From Butyricicoccus sp. (GTDB lineage: Bacteria > Bacillota > Clostridia > Oscillospirales > Butyricicoccaceae), in assembly GCA_020025885.1 (NCBI GenBank), contig JAHHRJ010000018.1, positions 1 to 39,122 of the forward strand: a DNA stretch of 39,122 nucleotides. Direction: 5' to 3'. The notes below the pieces were generated by a model that worked only from the letters and a program-made list of their open reading frames with translations, did not search any database and had not been told where the DNA came from. Shown piece after piece: positions 7,674-17,013 of the stretch. The first letter of the stretch is position 1. Every line of letters starts with the position of its first letter. A program made the position numbers and the translations under genes.

Positions 7674-10313
7674 TTACTCCTCGATTTTCGGAGTCAGTGC
7701 CTTACGAATGAGATCGACCGGATACATGGTCAGTGCCATTATACAAACAGTCAGCCAGCCCGAAAGACCAAAACGCTGACAGCTGAATACTTCGCCAATG
7801 ACACCGCCGATGGATACCAGCACGATCTGTACTGCCATAATTGCCAACCAGATATGCACAAATCGCTTGTTCTCGCTCAGATGCTCAAACACATTCATTC
7901 CGTCACTACGCACATTGAATGCATTGACCATGAAGCTGAATACAAACATGCAGAAGAAACCAGTGTACCACTGTGCATCGGTTACGAACTGTGCACGGAA
8001 GAACGGAACCATAAACCAAGCAATGCTGATTGCAGTCAGCCACAAGCTCATAATAACGATCTGAATTGCCATCGGCTTGCTGATGATGCTTTCATCTCTG
8101 CGGCGTGGCTTCATACGCATATACTTCTTGAGTGCCGGTTCGCCTGCAAACATGATGGATGCCAGCGAGTCCATGCAGAGGTTGATCCACAGAAGGTGTG
8201 TGACCTTAAGCGGACTTTCAATGCCAAGGAACGGAGAAATTGCAGACACAAATACAGCCGCAAGGTTAATGACGAGCTGCATCTTGCAGAATTTCAGGAT
8301 GTTGATATAGAGGGTACGTCCATACCAGATTGCATTCTTGATGGAGTTAAAGTTGTCATCCAAGATAACGAGCTTACCAGCTTCCTTTGCAACCTCTGTA
8401 CCAGAGCCCATTGCAAAACCAACATCCGCACGTTTGAGTGCTGGCGAGTCGTTTACACCGTCGCCTGTCATACCAACAACAAGGTTCATTTCCTGACACA
8501 GGCGCACCATACGGCTCTTATCGGTCGGCAGTGCACGAGAAATAACACGGATGCGCGGAATAATCTTCTTGACCTCATCATCGCTCATTTTTGCAAGTTC
8601 TGCCGAGGTGAGCACCAGCTCATCGCCGCCGTGATACAGGTTTGCCTCACGCGCAATTGCCATAGCAGTTTCCTTGCGGTCGCCTGTAATCATGACAACC
8701 TGAATGCCAGCCTTCTGTACCTCCTCGATCGCCTCACGCGCCTCTGGACGTACATCATCGCGGATACCTACGAGACCGATCAGCACAAGGTCTTCATGGA
8801 TCTGGTCGCGCACCATTTCCTTTTTGCTGTAACCGAATGCCAGCACGCGCATGGCGCGGTTTGCCAGCTCATCAATCTTTGCATTGAGTGCCACACCATT
8901 AATCGGCACCTCATTGCCCTGTGCATCCAGACACAGGCTTGCCTTTTCCAGCAAGCGCTCTGGTGCACCCTTATAGAATGTGCGGCGCTGCCTCGGCAGA
9001 TATGCCTGACTGAACTTATTGGCACTGTTGAAGTCCTGCTGTGCGCCAACTTCGCAGTCGGTGCGCTCTGCCAGTGCACGGAATGTCTGCTCTCCCAAGA
9101 ATTTAAGAAGTGCCTGATCGGTCATATTGCCGCCCACAACATTGTGCTGATCATCAAACAGCGCACCTGTGTTCTTACCAATGCTCAGATGCAGTGCTTC
9201 TGCCATCTTTGGTGCTGCTGCAACATCTGTGGTCTTTCCACAGCCATCAAAGAACTCAACAACCTCGAGCTGACCCTTTGTGATCGTGCCTGTCTTATCG
9301 CTGAACAGGATATTGAGCGAACCCGCAGTCTCAATGCCAATCGACTTACGCACAAGTACATTGACCTTCAGCAGCTTGCCTGTGTTCTGCATCAGAACGA
9401 GTGCAATGACAAGCGGCAGACCTTCTGGTACGGCGCATACAATGATTGTGATTGCGATTGCAACCGCCGTCATGACATTGCCCAAAATGGACAGCGGATC
9501 GTTCTGCATATACGCGCTAAAGCCGCCAGACAGCAAAATGAAGTGGATAAAGTACGCCAGTGCAATGACAATCGCACCAATATAGCCGAATACAGAGATC
9601 TGACCTGCCAGCTTATTAAGCTTTACCTTGAGCGGTGAATCCGGCTCCTTGTCCTCCATATCCTTTGCCATCTTGCCCATCATGGTCGCAAGGCCAACCT
9701 TCTGAACGATCATGTAACCTTCGCCATCCAGAACGGTTGCACCGCGGAACAGGCTATGTGCATCCACAAAGGTATCGCCTGTAATATTTTCCGGCACAGT
9801 GAAGCCCTCCGGTGCGGCTCTCTTGGGACATTCTTCTGCCTCACCATTGAGCGCGCTATTATCCACAGAGAGTGCGCCGTCTGCCAGAATACCATCTGCC
9901 AGAATCTTATCACCCGACTGTAATAGGATGACATCGCCTACAACCAGACCATCTGCTTCAATGACTTTGACCACACCGTCGCGAATGACCTTAACCGTAT
10001 CTTTCTTCTGCGAGTCTTTCAGCTCTCGATACGCCTTATCATTGGCAACGCCTGTCTTTGCGGAAACAAAGTTTACAAGCAAAACTGCAACGATCGTACC
10101 AACCGGTTCATACCAGTCACTCTGACCCAAGGCGAACATGCCGAGCATAATGACTGCGATGACACACAGAATGCGGATCATCGGGTCTTGAAAGCCCTCC
10201 ATAAACTGTTGCCAGAATGTTTCTGGCTCGGCTTCCGGAATGCTGTTCGCACCATACTTCTTTCGACTGTCCTCAACCTCGGTCTGTGAAAGCCCCTTAA
10301 ATTTTTTGTGCAT
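7674..10313 (-). CDS. Calcium-translocating P-type ATPase (PMCA/SERCA type)
   Basis: An 879-aa P2-type ATPase with ten expected membrane segments. Visible motifs are the actuator NGEAEE (156-161), the ion-site CAVPEGLPL (293-301), the phosphorylation site D339KTGTIT, KGAPERLLEKA of the nucleotide domain, MITGDRKETA and MTGDGVNDSPAL. PEGLP in the fourth membrane segment and NLCMDSLASIMFA in the sixth fit Ca2+ export rather than heavy-metal transport. It lies in the same direction as terD genes, whose products bind Ca2+. This suggests the locus couples calcium level to stress signalling, as inference. AGAGGAAC precedes the start. TerC, the usual membrane partner of Ter systems, is absent here. 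Confidence 0.93.
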   Translation of the reverse strand: MHKKFKGLSQTEVEDSRKKYGANSIPEAEPETFWQQFMEGFQDPMIRILCVIAVIMLGMFALGQSDWYEPVGTIVAVLLVNFVSAKTGVANDKAYRELKDSQKKDTVKVIRDGVVKVIEADGLVVGDVILLQSGDKILADGILADGALSVDNSALNGEAEECPKRAAPEGFTVPENITGDTFVDAHSLFRGATVLDGEGYMIVQKVGLATMMGKMAKDMEDKEPDSPLKVKLNKLAGQISVFGYIGAIVIALAYFIHFILLSGGFSAYMQNDPLSILGNVMTAVAIAITIIVCAVPEGLPLVIALVLMQNTGKLLKVNVLVRKSIGIETAGSLNILFSDKTGTITKGQLEVVEFFDGCGKTTDVAAAPKMAEALHLSIGKNTGALFDDQHNVVGGNMTDQALLKFLGEQTFRALAERTDCEVGAQQDFNSANKFSQAYLPRQRRTFYKGAPERLLEKASLCLDAQGNEVPINGVALNAKIDELANRAMRVLAFGYSKKEMVRDQIHEDLVLIGLVGIRDDVRPEAREAIEEVQKAGIQVVMITGDRKETAMAIAREANLYHGGDELVLTSAELAKMSDDEVKKIIPRIRVISRALPTDKSRMVRLCQEMNLVVGMTGDGVNDSPALKRADVGFAMGSGTEVAKEAGKLVILDDNFNSIKNAIWYGRTLYINILKFCKMQLVINLAAVFVSAISPFLGIESPLKVTHLLWINLCMDSLASIMFAGEPALKKYMRMKPRRRDESIISKPMAIQIVIMSLWLTAISIAWFMVPFFRAQFVTDAQWYTGFFCMFVFSFMVNAFNVRSDGMNVFEHLSENKRFVHIWLAIMAVQIVLVSIGGVIGEVFSCQRFGLSGWLTVCIMALTMYPVDLIRKALTPKIEE

Positions 10314-10344
10314 AAGGATTGTTCCTCTTCTCTAAAATACTTTG

Positions 10345-10374
10345 CAAAATGGGGAGTGCGTATGCTCTCCCCAT
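10345..10374 (-). terminator. Weak hairpin between terD and the Ca2+-ATPase
   Basis: ATGGGGAG (10349-10356) and CTCCCCAT (10367-10374) form an 8-bp stem. On the minus strand a short TTTTGC follows. It may act as an attenuator or processing site that sets ATPase expression below that of the terD genes. Confidence 0.45.
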
Positions 10375-10381
10375 AAATGCC

Positions 10382-10978
10382 TTAACGGAAACGCTCAACC
10401 AAGTCTGCGATTCCACCGTCCTGCGTGGGCTGACCCATCGCATTAAACTTCCATTCTCCATTGTGGCGATATACTTCACCAAATACGACAGCAGTTGCCT
10501 GATCGTACTGCTCTGTGAGGTTATAGCGGCAAATCTCCTGATTGTTGCGCGCATCGACCAGACGGATAAAGCTATTCTGGATCATGCCAAAATGCTGGTT
10601 ACGCTCACGCGCCTGATAAATGGTAACTGCCATAATCACGCGGTCATAGTTTTCTGGCAGACGGTCGAGATCAATTACGATCTGCTCATCATCGCCCTCG
10701 CCCGCACCGGTCAGGTTGTCACCCATGTGCTGTACTGCACCAGAAGGGTGTGTCAGGTTATTGTAAAAGACAACATCCTTGTTGCTCTGGATCTTGCCAT
10801 CTACGCAAACCAGTGCAGAGGCATCACAGTCGATGGACTGTGTTTTTGTGCCCAAACCAAAGAAACCTTTCTTTGCCGGCTTTGCCTCATCCCAGCCCAA
10901 TCCAACGATAATGCGGCTGAGTCCAGGGGTTTCCTTTGTCAGGCTGACTTTCTGACCTTTCTGTAAGCTAACTGCCAT
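10382..10978 (-). CDS. terD: TerD family protein (third paralogue)
   Basis: A 198-aa TerD domain protein: LQKGQKVSLTKETPGLSRII and VGLGWDE at the start, CDASALVCVDGK, HMGDNLTGAGEGDDEQI and GEVYRHNGEWKFNAMGQ at the end. The DNLTGxGEGDDE loop holds the acidic Ca2+-binding residues. It is the most divergent of the three copies, with an insertion GFFGLGTKTQS after VGLGWDE and an altered C-terminus (GGIADLVERF). TerD proteins are cytoplasmic Ca2+-binding stress proteins linked to tellurite, phage and DNA-damage resistance. GAGGAGG precedes the start by seven bases. Confidence 0.93.
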   Translation of the reverse strand: MAVSLQKGQKVSLTKETPGLSRIIVGLGWDEAKPAKKGFFGLGTKTQSIDCDASALVCVDGKIQSNKDVVFYNNLTHPSGAVQHMGDNLTGAGEGDDEQIVIDLDRLPENYDRVIMAVTIYQARERNQHFGMIQNSFIRLVDARNNQEICRYNLTEQYDQATAVVFGEVYRHNGEWKFNAMGQPTQDGGIADLVERFR

Positions 10979-11003
10979 ATATTTTTCCTCCTCTCAATTG
11001 GAT

Positions 11004-11585
11004 TTATTCGGTTTCAATGCCATAATTTGCGCACAGTGCGGCAAGTCCGCCATAGAAGCCCGAACCAATTGCATTAAACTTCCATTCGCCATTGTTGCGG
11101 TACAGCTCACCAAAAACTGCTGCGGTTTCGATTGAGAAATCTTCGCCGAGGTCGTAGCGCATCATCTCTTCGCCGGTCTCCTCATTGTAAATACGAACAA
11201 ATGCATTGTTTACCTGACCAAAATTCTGGTTTCGTACCTCTGCATCATAAATGGTAACGGTAAACGCAATCTTTTCAATGTCTGTCGGAACCTTGGACAG
11301 ATCAATGCGCATCTGCTCATCATCGCCCTCGCCTGCACCAGTCAGGTTGTCACCCATATGCTCCACACAGCCAGACGGGTGTTTGAGATTGCCATAGAAC
11401 ACAAAATCCTGTGCGCCGCTAACCTTGCCGTCTGCTTTGAGCAGGAATGCGGAGGAATCGAGGTCAAAGCTTGCACCAGTGTCATACTGGTTGATGTCCC
11501 AGCCCACACCAACTACGACCTTGTTCAGTCCCGGATTTCCCTTTGTCAAGCTAACTTTTTGTCCTTTTTGTAAACATACTGGCAT
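11004..11585 (-). CDS. terD: TerD family protein (second paralogue)
   Basis: A 193-aa TerD protein closely similar to the copy just upstream: LQKGQKVSLTKGNPGLNKVV, FDLDSSAFLLKADGK, HMGDNLTGAGEGDDEQM, IYDAEVRNQNFGQVNNAFVR and an identical C-terminal GGLAALCANYGIE. All acidic calcium-site residues are present. The gene lies 41 bases after the first terD with AAGGAGAA before the start and no terminator between, so it belongs to the same transcript. Confidence 0.94.
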   Translation of the reverse strand: MPVCLQKGQKVSLTKGNPGLNKVVVGVGWDINQYDTGASFDLDSSAFLLKADGKVSGAQDFVFYGNLKHPSGCVEHMGDNLTGAGEGDDEQMRIDLSKVPTDIEKIAFTVTIYDAEVRNQNFGQVNNAFVRIYNEETGEEMMRYDLGEDFSIETAAVFGELYRNNGEWKFNAIGSGFYGGLAALCANYGIETE

Positions 11586-11626
11586 CGTCTTGTTCTCCTT
11601 ATCAAGTCAAATATGGGTTTACGAAC

Positions 11627-12208
11627 TTAGCAAGTCTCAATTCCGTAGTTTGCGCACAGCGCCGCCAAACCACCTTGGAAGCCAGAACCAATGGCATTGA
11701 ACTTCCATTCACCATTGTAGCGGTAAATTTCTCCAACTACGATCGCTGTCTCGATGGAGAAATCTTCGCCGAGGTCGTAGCGAATCAGTTCCTGATTGGT
11801 GTCGCTGTCCATAATATGGATATATGCATTTGCAACCTGACCAAAATTCTGGCGGCGCTTGTCCGACTCATAGATGGTAACGGTGAAGGCAATCTTTTCA
11901 ATATTCTGCGGAATCGCAGAGAGGTCTACTGCGATCTGCTCATCATCGCCCTCGCCCTCACCCGTGAGGTTATCGCCCATATGCTCAACCGCACCAGATG
12001 GATGCTTCAAATTGCCGTAAAATACAAATGCATCAGTATCAGGTGTCTGTCCATTTCCCGTAAGCAGGAACGCACTTGCATCCAGATCAAAATCGAAACC
12101 GCCATCATATCGGTTTACATCCCAGCCCAAACCAACAAGCACATGGCGCAGACTTGGGTTGCCCTTTGTTAAATCTACCTTTTGTCCTTTTTGTAAGCTG
12201 ATTGGCAT
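11627..12208 (-). CDS. terD: TerD family protein (first paralogue)
   Basis: A 193-aa TerD protein. It shows LQKGQKVDLTKGNPSLRHVL, VGLGWDVNRYDG, FDFDLDASAFLL, HMGDNLTGEGEGDDEQI and GEIYRYNGEWKFNAIGSG. It matches the canonical Bacillus YceC/YceD/YceE length. A strong AAAGGAGGGG site precedes ATG. It begins 15 bases after telA. The three tandem copies are best explained by duplication; the first two share near-identical C-termini while the third has diverged. Confidence 0.95.
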   Translation of the reverse strand: MPISLQKGQKVDLTKGNPSLRHVLVGLGWDVNRYDGGFDFDLDASAFLLTGNGQTPDTDAFVFYGNLKHPSGAVEHMGDNLTGEGEGDDEQIAVDLSAIPQNIEKIAFTVTIYESDKRRQNFGQVANAYIHIMDSDTNQELIRYDLGEDFSIETAIVVGEIYRYNGEWKFNAIGSGFQGGLAALCANYGIETC

Positions 12209-12223
12209 AATTAGCCCCTCCTT

Positions 12224-13390
12224 TTATGTCTCATGCGTGACAGGGATTTCGTTTCTTCCGCTGCCACGCATCATTTGCTCAAATTCACCCTGAATGGCAC
12301 GCAGACGCTCGGTATCCTGTTCTCTCTGGCGGCGTGCATCATCCTGAATCTTGCGGGTATCGTCAATGCCCTGCACAATGGTTTTCCATGTCTGCTCGAG
12401 TGTCTCGATCTTGACCGAGCTGCCAGAAGCCAGCTGTGCAGTCATGCGGGACTGATCGGCTGTATTCTGTGCATTGCGCAGAAGCATCTCGTTGGTTTTT
12501 TCGTCCAGTGCGCTCATCGCCTCTGCTTGGATACGCTGACGCTTTAAGAGAATTGCCTGTGCGAGTGCCTGCTTAAAGACAGGAAGCGTGATGATAAACG
12601 CAGAATTGATTTTGCGCACCAGATTCATATTTGTAAACTGCATGGTTCTGAGCATTGGGATCGACTGCATTGCAACATTTTCCGCAATGCGCAGATCATG
12701 GGTACGCTGTTCGAGCATCATTTGTGCCTGTTCCAGTGTTTGCAGTTCAAACTGAATGGACTGGTCGCCGGTCTGCTCCAAATCAGTACGCCGCTGCTCA
12801 ATATATGCTGAGATTTCCTGACATCCCTGCTCACCTGCAAGAATATACTTCACAAGCTCGTGATAGTAGTTCAAATTGCTCTGGAACATCTGCTCAAGCT
12901 TGCGGTTGGACTCCTTAATCTCAGACTCATACTGCTTGAGCTGTACGAAAATCTTGTCCACCTCGTCGCCCATCGTCCGATACTTGTCCAAGACCTTATC
13001 CAGCTGCCTGTGCATATTAGAGAAGATACGTCCAAAGAATCCCGGATCATCTCGAATCTCATCAATATCGAACTTATCCATAATTTTGCTCAGTGCTGTG
13101 AGCATTGCACCAGAGTCATTGATCTGTCTCATGTCCATGCCACCCAGCACAGCGTCCGAGCACTTTGCGATCTCTCCTGCAACCTCGCCGCCAAATCCAA
13201 CGATTGTTTCCAGATTATATACTTCGATCTGGCTTGCAAGATCATCGACCTCTTTTGTGCCTACCAGTTCCTTGGTCATCTGCGCTCTGTCATCCTGAAT
13301 GTTGTATGGTACAACGTCCATGCTTGTTTCTTGCGGTGCAGCTGCGTCTGCGCCTGTTGCTGGTTCGTGAGAACCGAAATTGATACTCAT
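12224..13390 (-). CDS. telA: Toxic anion resistance protein TelA (YceH/KlaA family)
   Basis: The 388-aa protein aligns in character with TelA/KlaA: VVPYNIQDDRAQMTKELVG, a long helical coiled-coil body (about 140-260) with IFVQLKQYESEIKESNRKLE, and the typical SIPMLRTMQFTNMNLVRKIN followed by ALAQAILLKRQRIQAEAMSA. It has no membrane helix. TelA proteins accompany TerD proteins in tellurite/stress operons; their exact biochemical role is not established. AGGAGGAG precedes the start, and the ATG overlaps the yceG stop as ATGA, showing translational coupling. Confidence 0.95.
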   Translation of the reverse strand: MSINFGSHEPATGADAAAPQETSMDVVPYNIQDDRAQMTKELVGTKEVDDLASQIEVYNLETIVGFGGEVAGEIAKCSDAVLGGMDMRQINDSGAMLTALSKIMDKFDIDEIRDDPGFFGRIFSNMHRQLDKVLDKYRTMGDEVDKIFVQLKQYESEIKESNRKLEQMFQSNLNYYHELVKYILAGEQGCQEISAYIEQRRTDLEQTGDQSIQFELQTLEQAQMMLEQRTHDLRIAENVAMQSIPMLRTMQFTNMNLVRKINSAFIITLPVFKQALAQAILLKRQRIQAEAMSALDEKTNEMLLRNAQNTADQSRMTAQLASGSSVKIETLEQTWKTIVQGIDDTRKIQDDARRQREQDTERLRAIQGEFEQMMRGSGRNEIPVTHET

Positions 13391-15798
13391 GTGTGACTCC
13401 TCCTAAAGAATCGGCTAAAAATACCCTCACCACCCGTAGATGCCGCAGACAAATAAGGCGGCTGCAAATCATACAGATATTCTCCCGCCTGATGCTCGGT
13501 AAAAAGCGGTTCGGTATAGTATTTTTCTATGATTTGATATCCTGTTGGCACGAACAGCACCACATCAAAGCATACATAGTGCAAAAGTGCGAGCAGAATG
13601 CTGTCTTCCAAGCTGCAAGAGGCTTCTCCAGTCGCTATGACTGCGACCTTGGGAATTGCCTGTGTAAAATCTGCCTTTTGCAGGATACGCACAATATCTT
13701 TGGGCAGCTGCATGGCAACGGACAGAATTTTGTATTCCATGCCCTGCGAGAATGTACCGCGAATTAGTCCCGAATCCAGCAAAAGCTGCACTTTATCCAG
13801 CAAAAAGTCCTGTACTTCCGGTCGCAAGAGACCATAGGGATATGCCGGACTATTTTTGAGTGCCTCACGCTGAAGTTTGCGATTTTTGAGAAAGGAAATG
13901 GGATTGAGCCTCGTCTCATCGACTGGCTGCATATAGGGCAGTCTTGTGATGCAGATGGTATCTTCTCCCATCATGCGCTTGACTTGACCCCAATATATGC
14001 CCGTATCACGGCTTTTCACACCGCTGACCTTAGCCGTCAAGACAGGTACAAGTACGGTGTCATCAATGACCTCAAAGCCCGGTCGATACACGGCTTCCTT
14101 GTCCCATAAAATATAGATCTCCTCGCACATTGTTTGGAGTGAGACCGCCGAGGCTTTCTGATACTGATGTGCACGATACAATCCAGAATCCTGATACAGC
14201 GTTTCGGTCAGTTCCTGCTCGGCATGGTATGCCGCCGTGCGATAGGAAACCGCGTCCGCAGAGTCCGGAAAATGCTCCATCTGTAAAGAGTTCGGATACA
14301 CCCGCTCGAATAATAGCTTGTCTTTCAAACAGCACTGCGCCGCCTGTTCAGGATAAATCTGTAACAGATCAATAGGCATCCGCGCCAGAAAACGCAGGAA
14401 CAAGGCTTCAAATGCGTTATGACAAACGCCAAAATAAATGAGTACAGGCAGCTTTCCTGCACTGTATCCTTCAAACAGCTTACGAAAATATCGATTGAAC
14501 CAGCAGACCAGATAAACGCCCTTGTTTTTCATGCGCATGGCAGGCTCATTTTCCTGTTCCATTTCACCCAGCAGCTCCACAAGCGCATGCCCTGCTGCTG
14601 CATCCAGCTTTTGGTTTGCGGTTGGCTGGAGCATGGGAAGCAGTGTCGCGATGACCTGTGCTGGTGTCTGTGCATTGGTTCGCGCAACGCGCGCGGTTTC
14701 CTCTGGGGTCGGGATGGGCAGTTCTTCCAAAACCGTCACATGCCGTCCTGTGTCTTCCAGCTTCTTGCGCCAGAGGAATAAATCTCTGGAATACGAGGAC
14801 TTATCCTCCACACCAAAAATCTGCACAAACATGGTATACGTGTATGCTGCATTTTCGCCGCGTGCGCTTGGCTCTGTGAGGGAGTCCGCTGGCAGATTGC
14901 CCGAAAGCCATGTATTCGGTGCAACGATCGGCGCATTCGGGAATAGCTCTGCCGCTGTTTTGGTTCTCTGTCGCTGTGCCTGCTGTGGCTGCCCTCGTGC
15001 TGGCTGTGTATGTACCGGCGGTCTTTGCGGTGCACTCTGTGCCGCTGCTTGCGGTGCTGGCGCACGCATGGGCTGCGGCTGTCTGGGCGGCTGTGCAGCG
15101 GGTCGCTGCGGCGGTGCTGGCGGACGATAGGTCTTCACCATCTGTTCCAGAGAAAAGTCCGATGGAAACGGCTGGTTTCCCGCCCAAGCACACAGCGTAG
15201 ACTGTTCATCCTTGGGGTCTAGCTTGTGGTATTTGTCATCGCCCATCGGCTCAATGAGTAAGATATCACAGCCTGCCTGTGCCAAAATACAAAACAACTG
15301 AAATTCGTGGTTACTCAGTTCCCCATCGTATAAAATCCGCGGCATCGGGTCTTTTCCGAGCAGATGCAGCAGTTGTTCAAATCGATAATACATCCAGCAC
15401 AAAAACTTTGTGTAAGCATTGCGCAGCATATTGTCATTCTTGCCCTGCTTCTTTTGAGCTTCCAGCACATCAAATATCGCCTGCGCAATTTGTGTGCGCT
15501 GTGTATCATCCAGACGCGGCAGCCACTTTTGGAGTTGGGCAGCAAAAAATGCCGGATCACATGCAAACGCATCGCCTAACATACGATGCAGATAATCCAG
15601 CTGATTTCCGTCTGGATTTTGCAGTTTTCCTGTAATGCGCAAAGGCATTTGTGCTCGCTTTTGCATTGCCTGTTCCAGAAACTGCATCAGTGCTGGACTA
15701 TATCCAGCAATCCGGCAAAAATACCCTCCAGAAGGCTGACGCCCACTGAGCGGTTTCCAAAAATCATCAAATTGTGTCAGCTGCAATTTTGTTTGCAT
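13387..15798 (-). CDS. yceG: YceG-like Ter-locus protein with N-terminal extension
   Basis: An 803-aa protein, far longer than B. subtilis YceG (537 aa). Residues about 1-225 form an extra N-terminal module, then a Pro/Gln/Ala-rich linker (about 226-285), then a YceG core. I see three similar Rossmann-like segments: PRILYDGELSNHEF...AGCDILLIEP (154-185), PVLIYFGVCHNAF...IDLLQIYPE (452-485) and KVAVIATGEASCS...FDVVLFVP (718-752). YceG is a predicted component of the Ter biosynthetic module without known activity. The ATG at 15798 is preceded by an in-frame GTG (15801); the ribosome site (CAGGGTG) is weak, so the start is uncertain by one codon. The stop overlaps telA. Confidence 0.85.
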   Translation of the reverse strand: MQTKLQLTQFDDFWKPLSGRQPSGGYFCRIAGYSPALMQFLEQAMQKRAQMPLRITGKLQNPDGNQLDYLHRMLGDAFACDPAFFAAQLQKWLPRLDDTQRTQIAQAIFDVLEAQKKQGKNDNMLRNAYTKFLCWMYYRFEQLLHLLGKDPMPRILYDGELSNHEFQLFCILAQAGCDILLIEPMGDDKYHKLDPKDEQSTLCAWAGNQPFPSDFSLEQMVKTYRPPAPPQRPAAQPPRQPQPMRAPAPQAAAQSAPQRPPVHTQPARGQPQQAQRQRTKTAAELFPNAPIVAPNTWLSGNLPADSLTEPSARGENAAYTYTMFVQIFGVEDKSSYSRDLFLWRKKLEDTGRHVTVLEELPIPTPEETARVARTNAQTPAQVIATLLPMLQPTANQKLDAAAGHALVELLGEMEQENEPAMRMKNKGVYLVCWFNRYFRKLFEGYSAGKLPVLIYFGVCHNAFEALFLRFLARMPIDLLQIYPEQAAQCCLKDKLLFERVYPNSLQMEHFPDSADAVSYRTAAYHAEQELTETLYQDSGLYRAHQYQKASAVSLQTMCEEIYILWDKEAVYRPGFEVIDDTVLVPVLTAKVSGVKSRDTGIYWGQVKRMMGEDTICITRLPYMQPVDETRLNPISFLKNRKLQREALKNSPAYPYGLLRPEVQDFLLDKVQLLLDSGLIRGTFSQGMEYKILSVAMQLPKDIVRILQKADFTQAIPKVAVIATGEASCSLEDSILLALLHYVCFDVVLFVPTGYQIIEKYYTEPLFTEHQAGEYLYDLQPPYLSAASTGGEGIFSRFFRRSHT

Positions 15799-15855
15799 CA
15801 CATCTCAACACCCTGCCCCTACTTTAATGCTTTGACTTTCGTGAAATACCGTGTC

Positions 15856-15897
15856 AAATGATACTATCACTTTATCATTTTTACCATTCTTTTTCAA
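15856..15897 (-). promoter_or_regulatory. Internal promoter with overlapping operator-like repeat before yceG
   Basis: In the 153-base gap after stiP, a minus-strand promoter reads TTGAAA (15892-15897), 17-base spacer, TAAAGT (15869-15874). The -10 lies inside an inverted repeat AAATGATA (15856-15863) / TATCATTT (15873-15880). This would give yceG-telA-terD-ATPase-HAD a second, regulated promoter separate from the lyase-PRTase-stiP segment. Confidence 0.45.
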
Positions 15898-15951
15898 TAC
15901 ATATGCGAATTTCAAATGTTTAGAATTTGTAAATATTTGACAATACTTTTA

Positions 15952-17001
15952 TTATACATCGCGCAGCTGCCAAATCACGCCACAGGCCTTGTAATTTTGC
16001 AGCGGATACGGCTCAACTGGCACATCTTTTTCCTTTGCCAGCTGGTAGAGATGACTGAGGGCTGGGTCGTCCTGCGCATCCTCACGCACCAGCACTTTCC
16101 AGGGCAGGCGGCGCAGTAAAACACGTGTTGCCTCTCCAATGCCGGGTTTCACCAAATTGATGTCCGAAATTTCAAAGTGTTCTGCGATCCTCTGCGTTTC
16201 TTCCAGACCACTGTGCGAGAGTGTCACAGAAGGCAGCTCTGGTGCTTCTTGAAAGCGTGCCGCTATGGTATCCAGAAATTCATAGGAACGATCGTCTGCG
16301 CTCAGTTCTCCGTAATACGCCGCGCCATGAAAATCCTTTTCTCCAATGATATCCGTGCGCAAAAAGGTTCGGCTCACCAGTCCAGATACCGTACAGTTGA
16401 GGCAAGAACTTGGAATCAGAAAATCCTCATGCGTGCCGCACAGCTCGGTCAAGCCCGCAGGGTCAGACAATACCGCAAGCTCTGCACTCACGTCGGGATA
16501 GGCTGCAAGCTCCCCTTGCAGTTCGGTCAAGATCGCACCCTTACCGATCCAACCATCTACAAACTGCAAATCCTCCGCCGCATGTCGTTCCAGCATATAG
16601 CGCATTGCATTGTGGTCGATGCCGCGCCCACGAATGATCGAGATTCCATAATGGGGCACATCAATGCTATATTTTCCTTTCAGATACCACTTGAGCAGAA
16701 TGCCGATGGGTATGCCAGCACGCGCGAGCGACACCAAAACGACCTTGTCCCCTTTGGCTTGATAAATACGCTCAGCACATGCGCGCACCGCCGCCGCCGT
16801 GCGGTCGGTCTCGTTTTCCAGTGCTCGCTCATAGGCCTTCAAATACTTTTCGCTGGGCACATATTCCTTGGGCAGCATTTCGCAATACGATCTGCCTGCC
16901 TGAATCTGCACCTCTCGTTCTTTGGTGGAAAGCGGCTCTACGAGTCCTGTGATATCCTTCAAAAGCAGGGTCACATCCTCCTGCCGATAACTGCTGTTCA
17001 T
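15952..17001 (-). CDS. stiP: StiP family protein (PELOTA-domain protein of Ter loci)
   Basis: A 349-aa protein of the family named cysteine protease StiP in current databases and earlier described as a PRTase-like domain plus PELOTA RNA-binding domain in Ter operons. Visible features are VVLVSLARAGIPIGILLKW (about 85-105), HYGISIIRGRGIDHNAM, a conserved VDGWIGKGAI and SSCLNCTVSGLVSRT, and a C-terminal DINLVKPGIGEATRVLLRRL typical of the PELOTA part. The ATG at 17001 follows GGAGG by five bases and is preferred over the TTG at 17013. It starts 12 bases after the upstream PRTase stop, in one operon. Whether it acts as protease or transferase is not settled from sequence. Confidence 0.87.
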   Translation of the reverse strand: MNSSYRQEDVTLLLKDITGLVEPLSTKEREVQIQAGRSYCEMLPKEYVPSEKYLKAYERALENETDRTAAAVRACAERIYQAKGDKVVLVSLARAGIPIGILLKWYLKGKYSIDVPHYGISIIRGRGIDHNAMRYMLERHAAEDLQFVDGWIGKGAILTELQGELAAYPDVSAELAVLSDPAGLTELCGTHEDFLIPSSCLNCTVSGLVSRTFLRTDIIGEKDFHGAAYYGELSADDRSYEFLDTIAARFQEAPELPSVTLSHSGLEETQRIAEHFEISDINLVKPGIGEATRVLLRRLPWKVLVREDAQDDPALSHLYQLAKEKDVPVEPYPLQNYKACGVIWQLRDV

Positions 17002-17013
17002 ACTGACCTCCAA

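Noticed and set aside
7854..9638. Plus-strand 594-codon frame across the Ca2+-ATPase gene
   Set aside because: It is the antisense shadow of a clear P-type ATPase with all motifs, and has no ribosome site.
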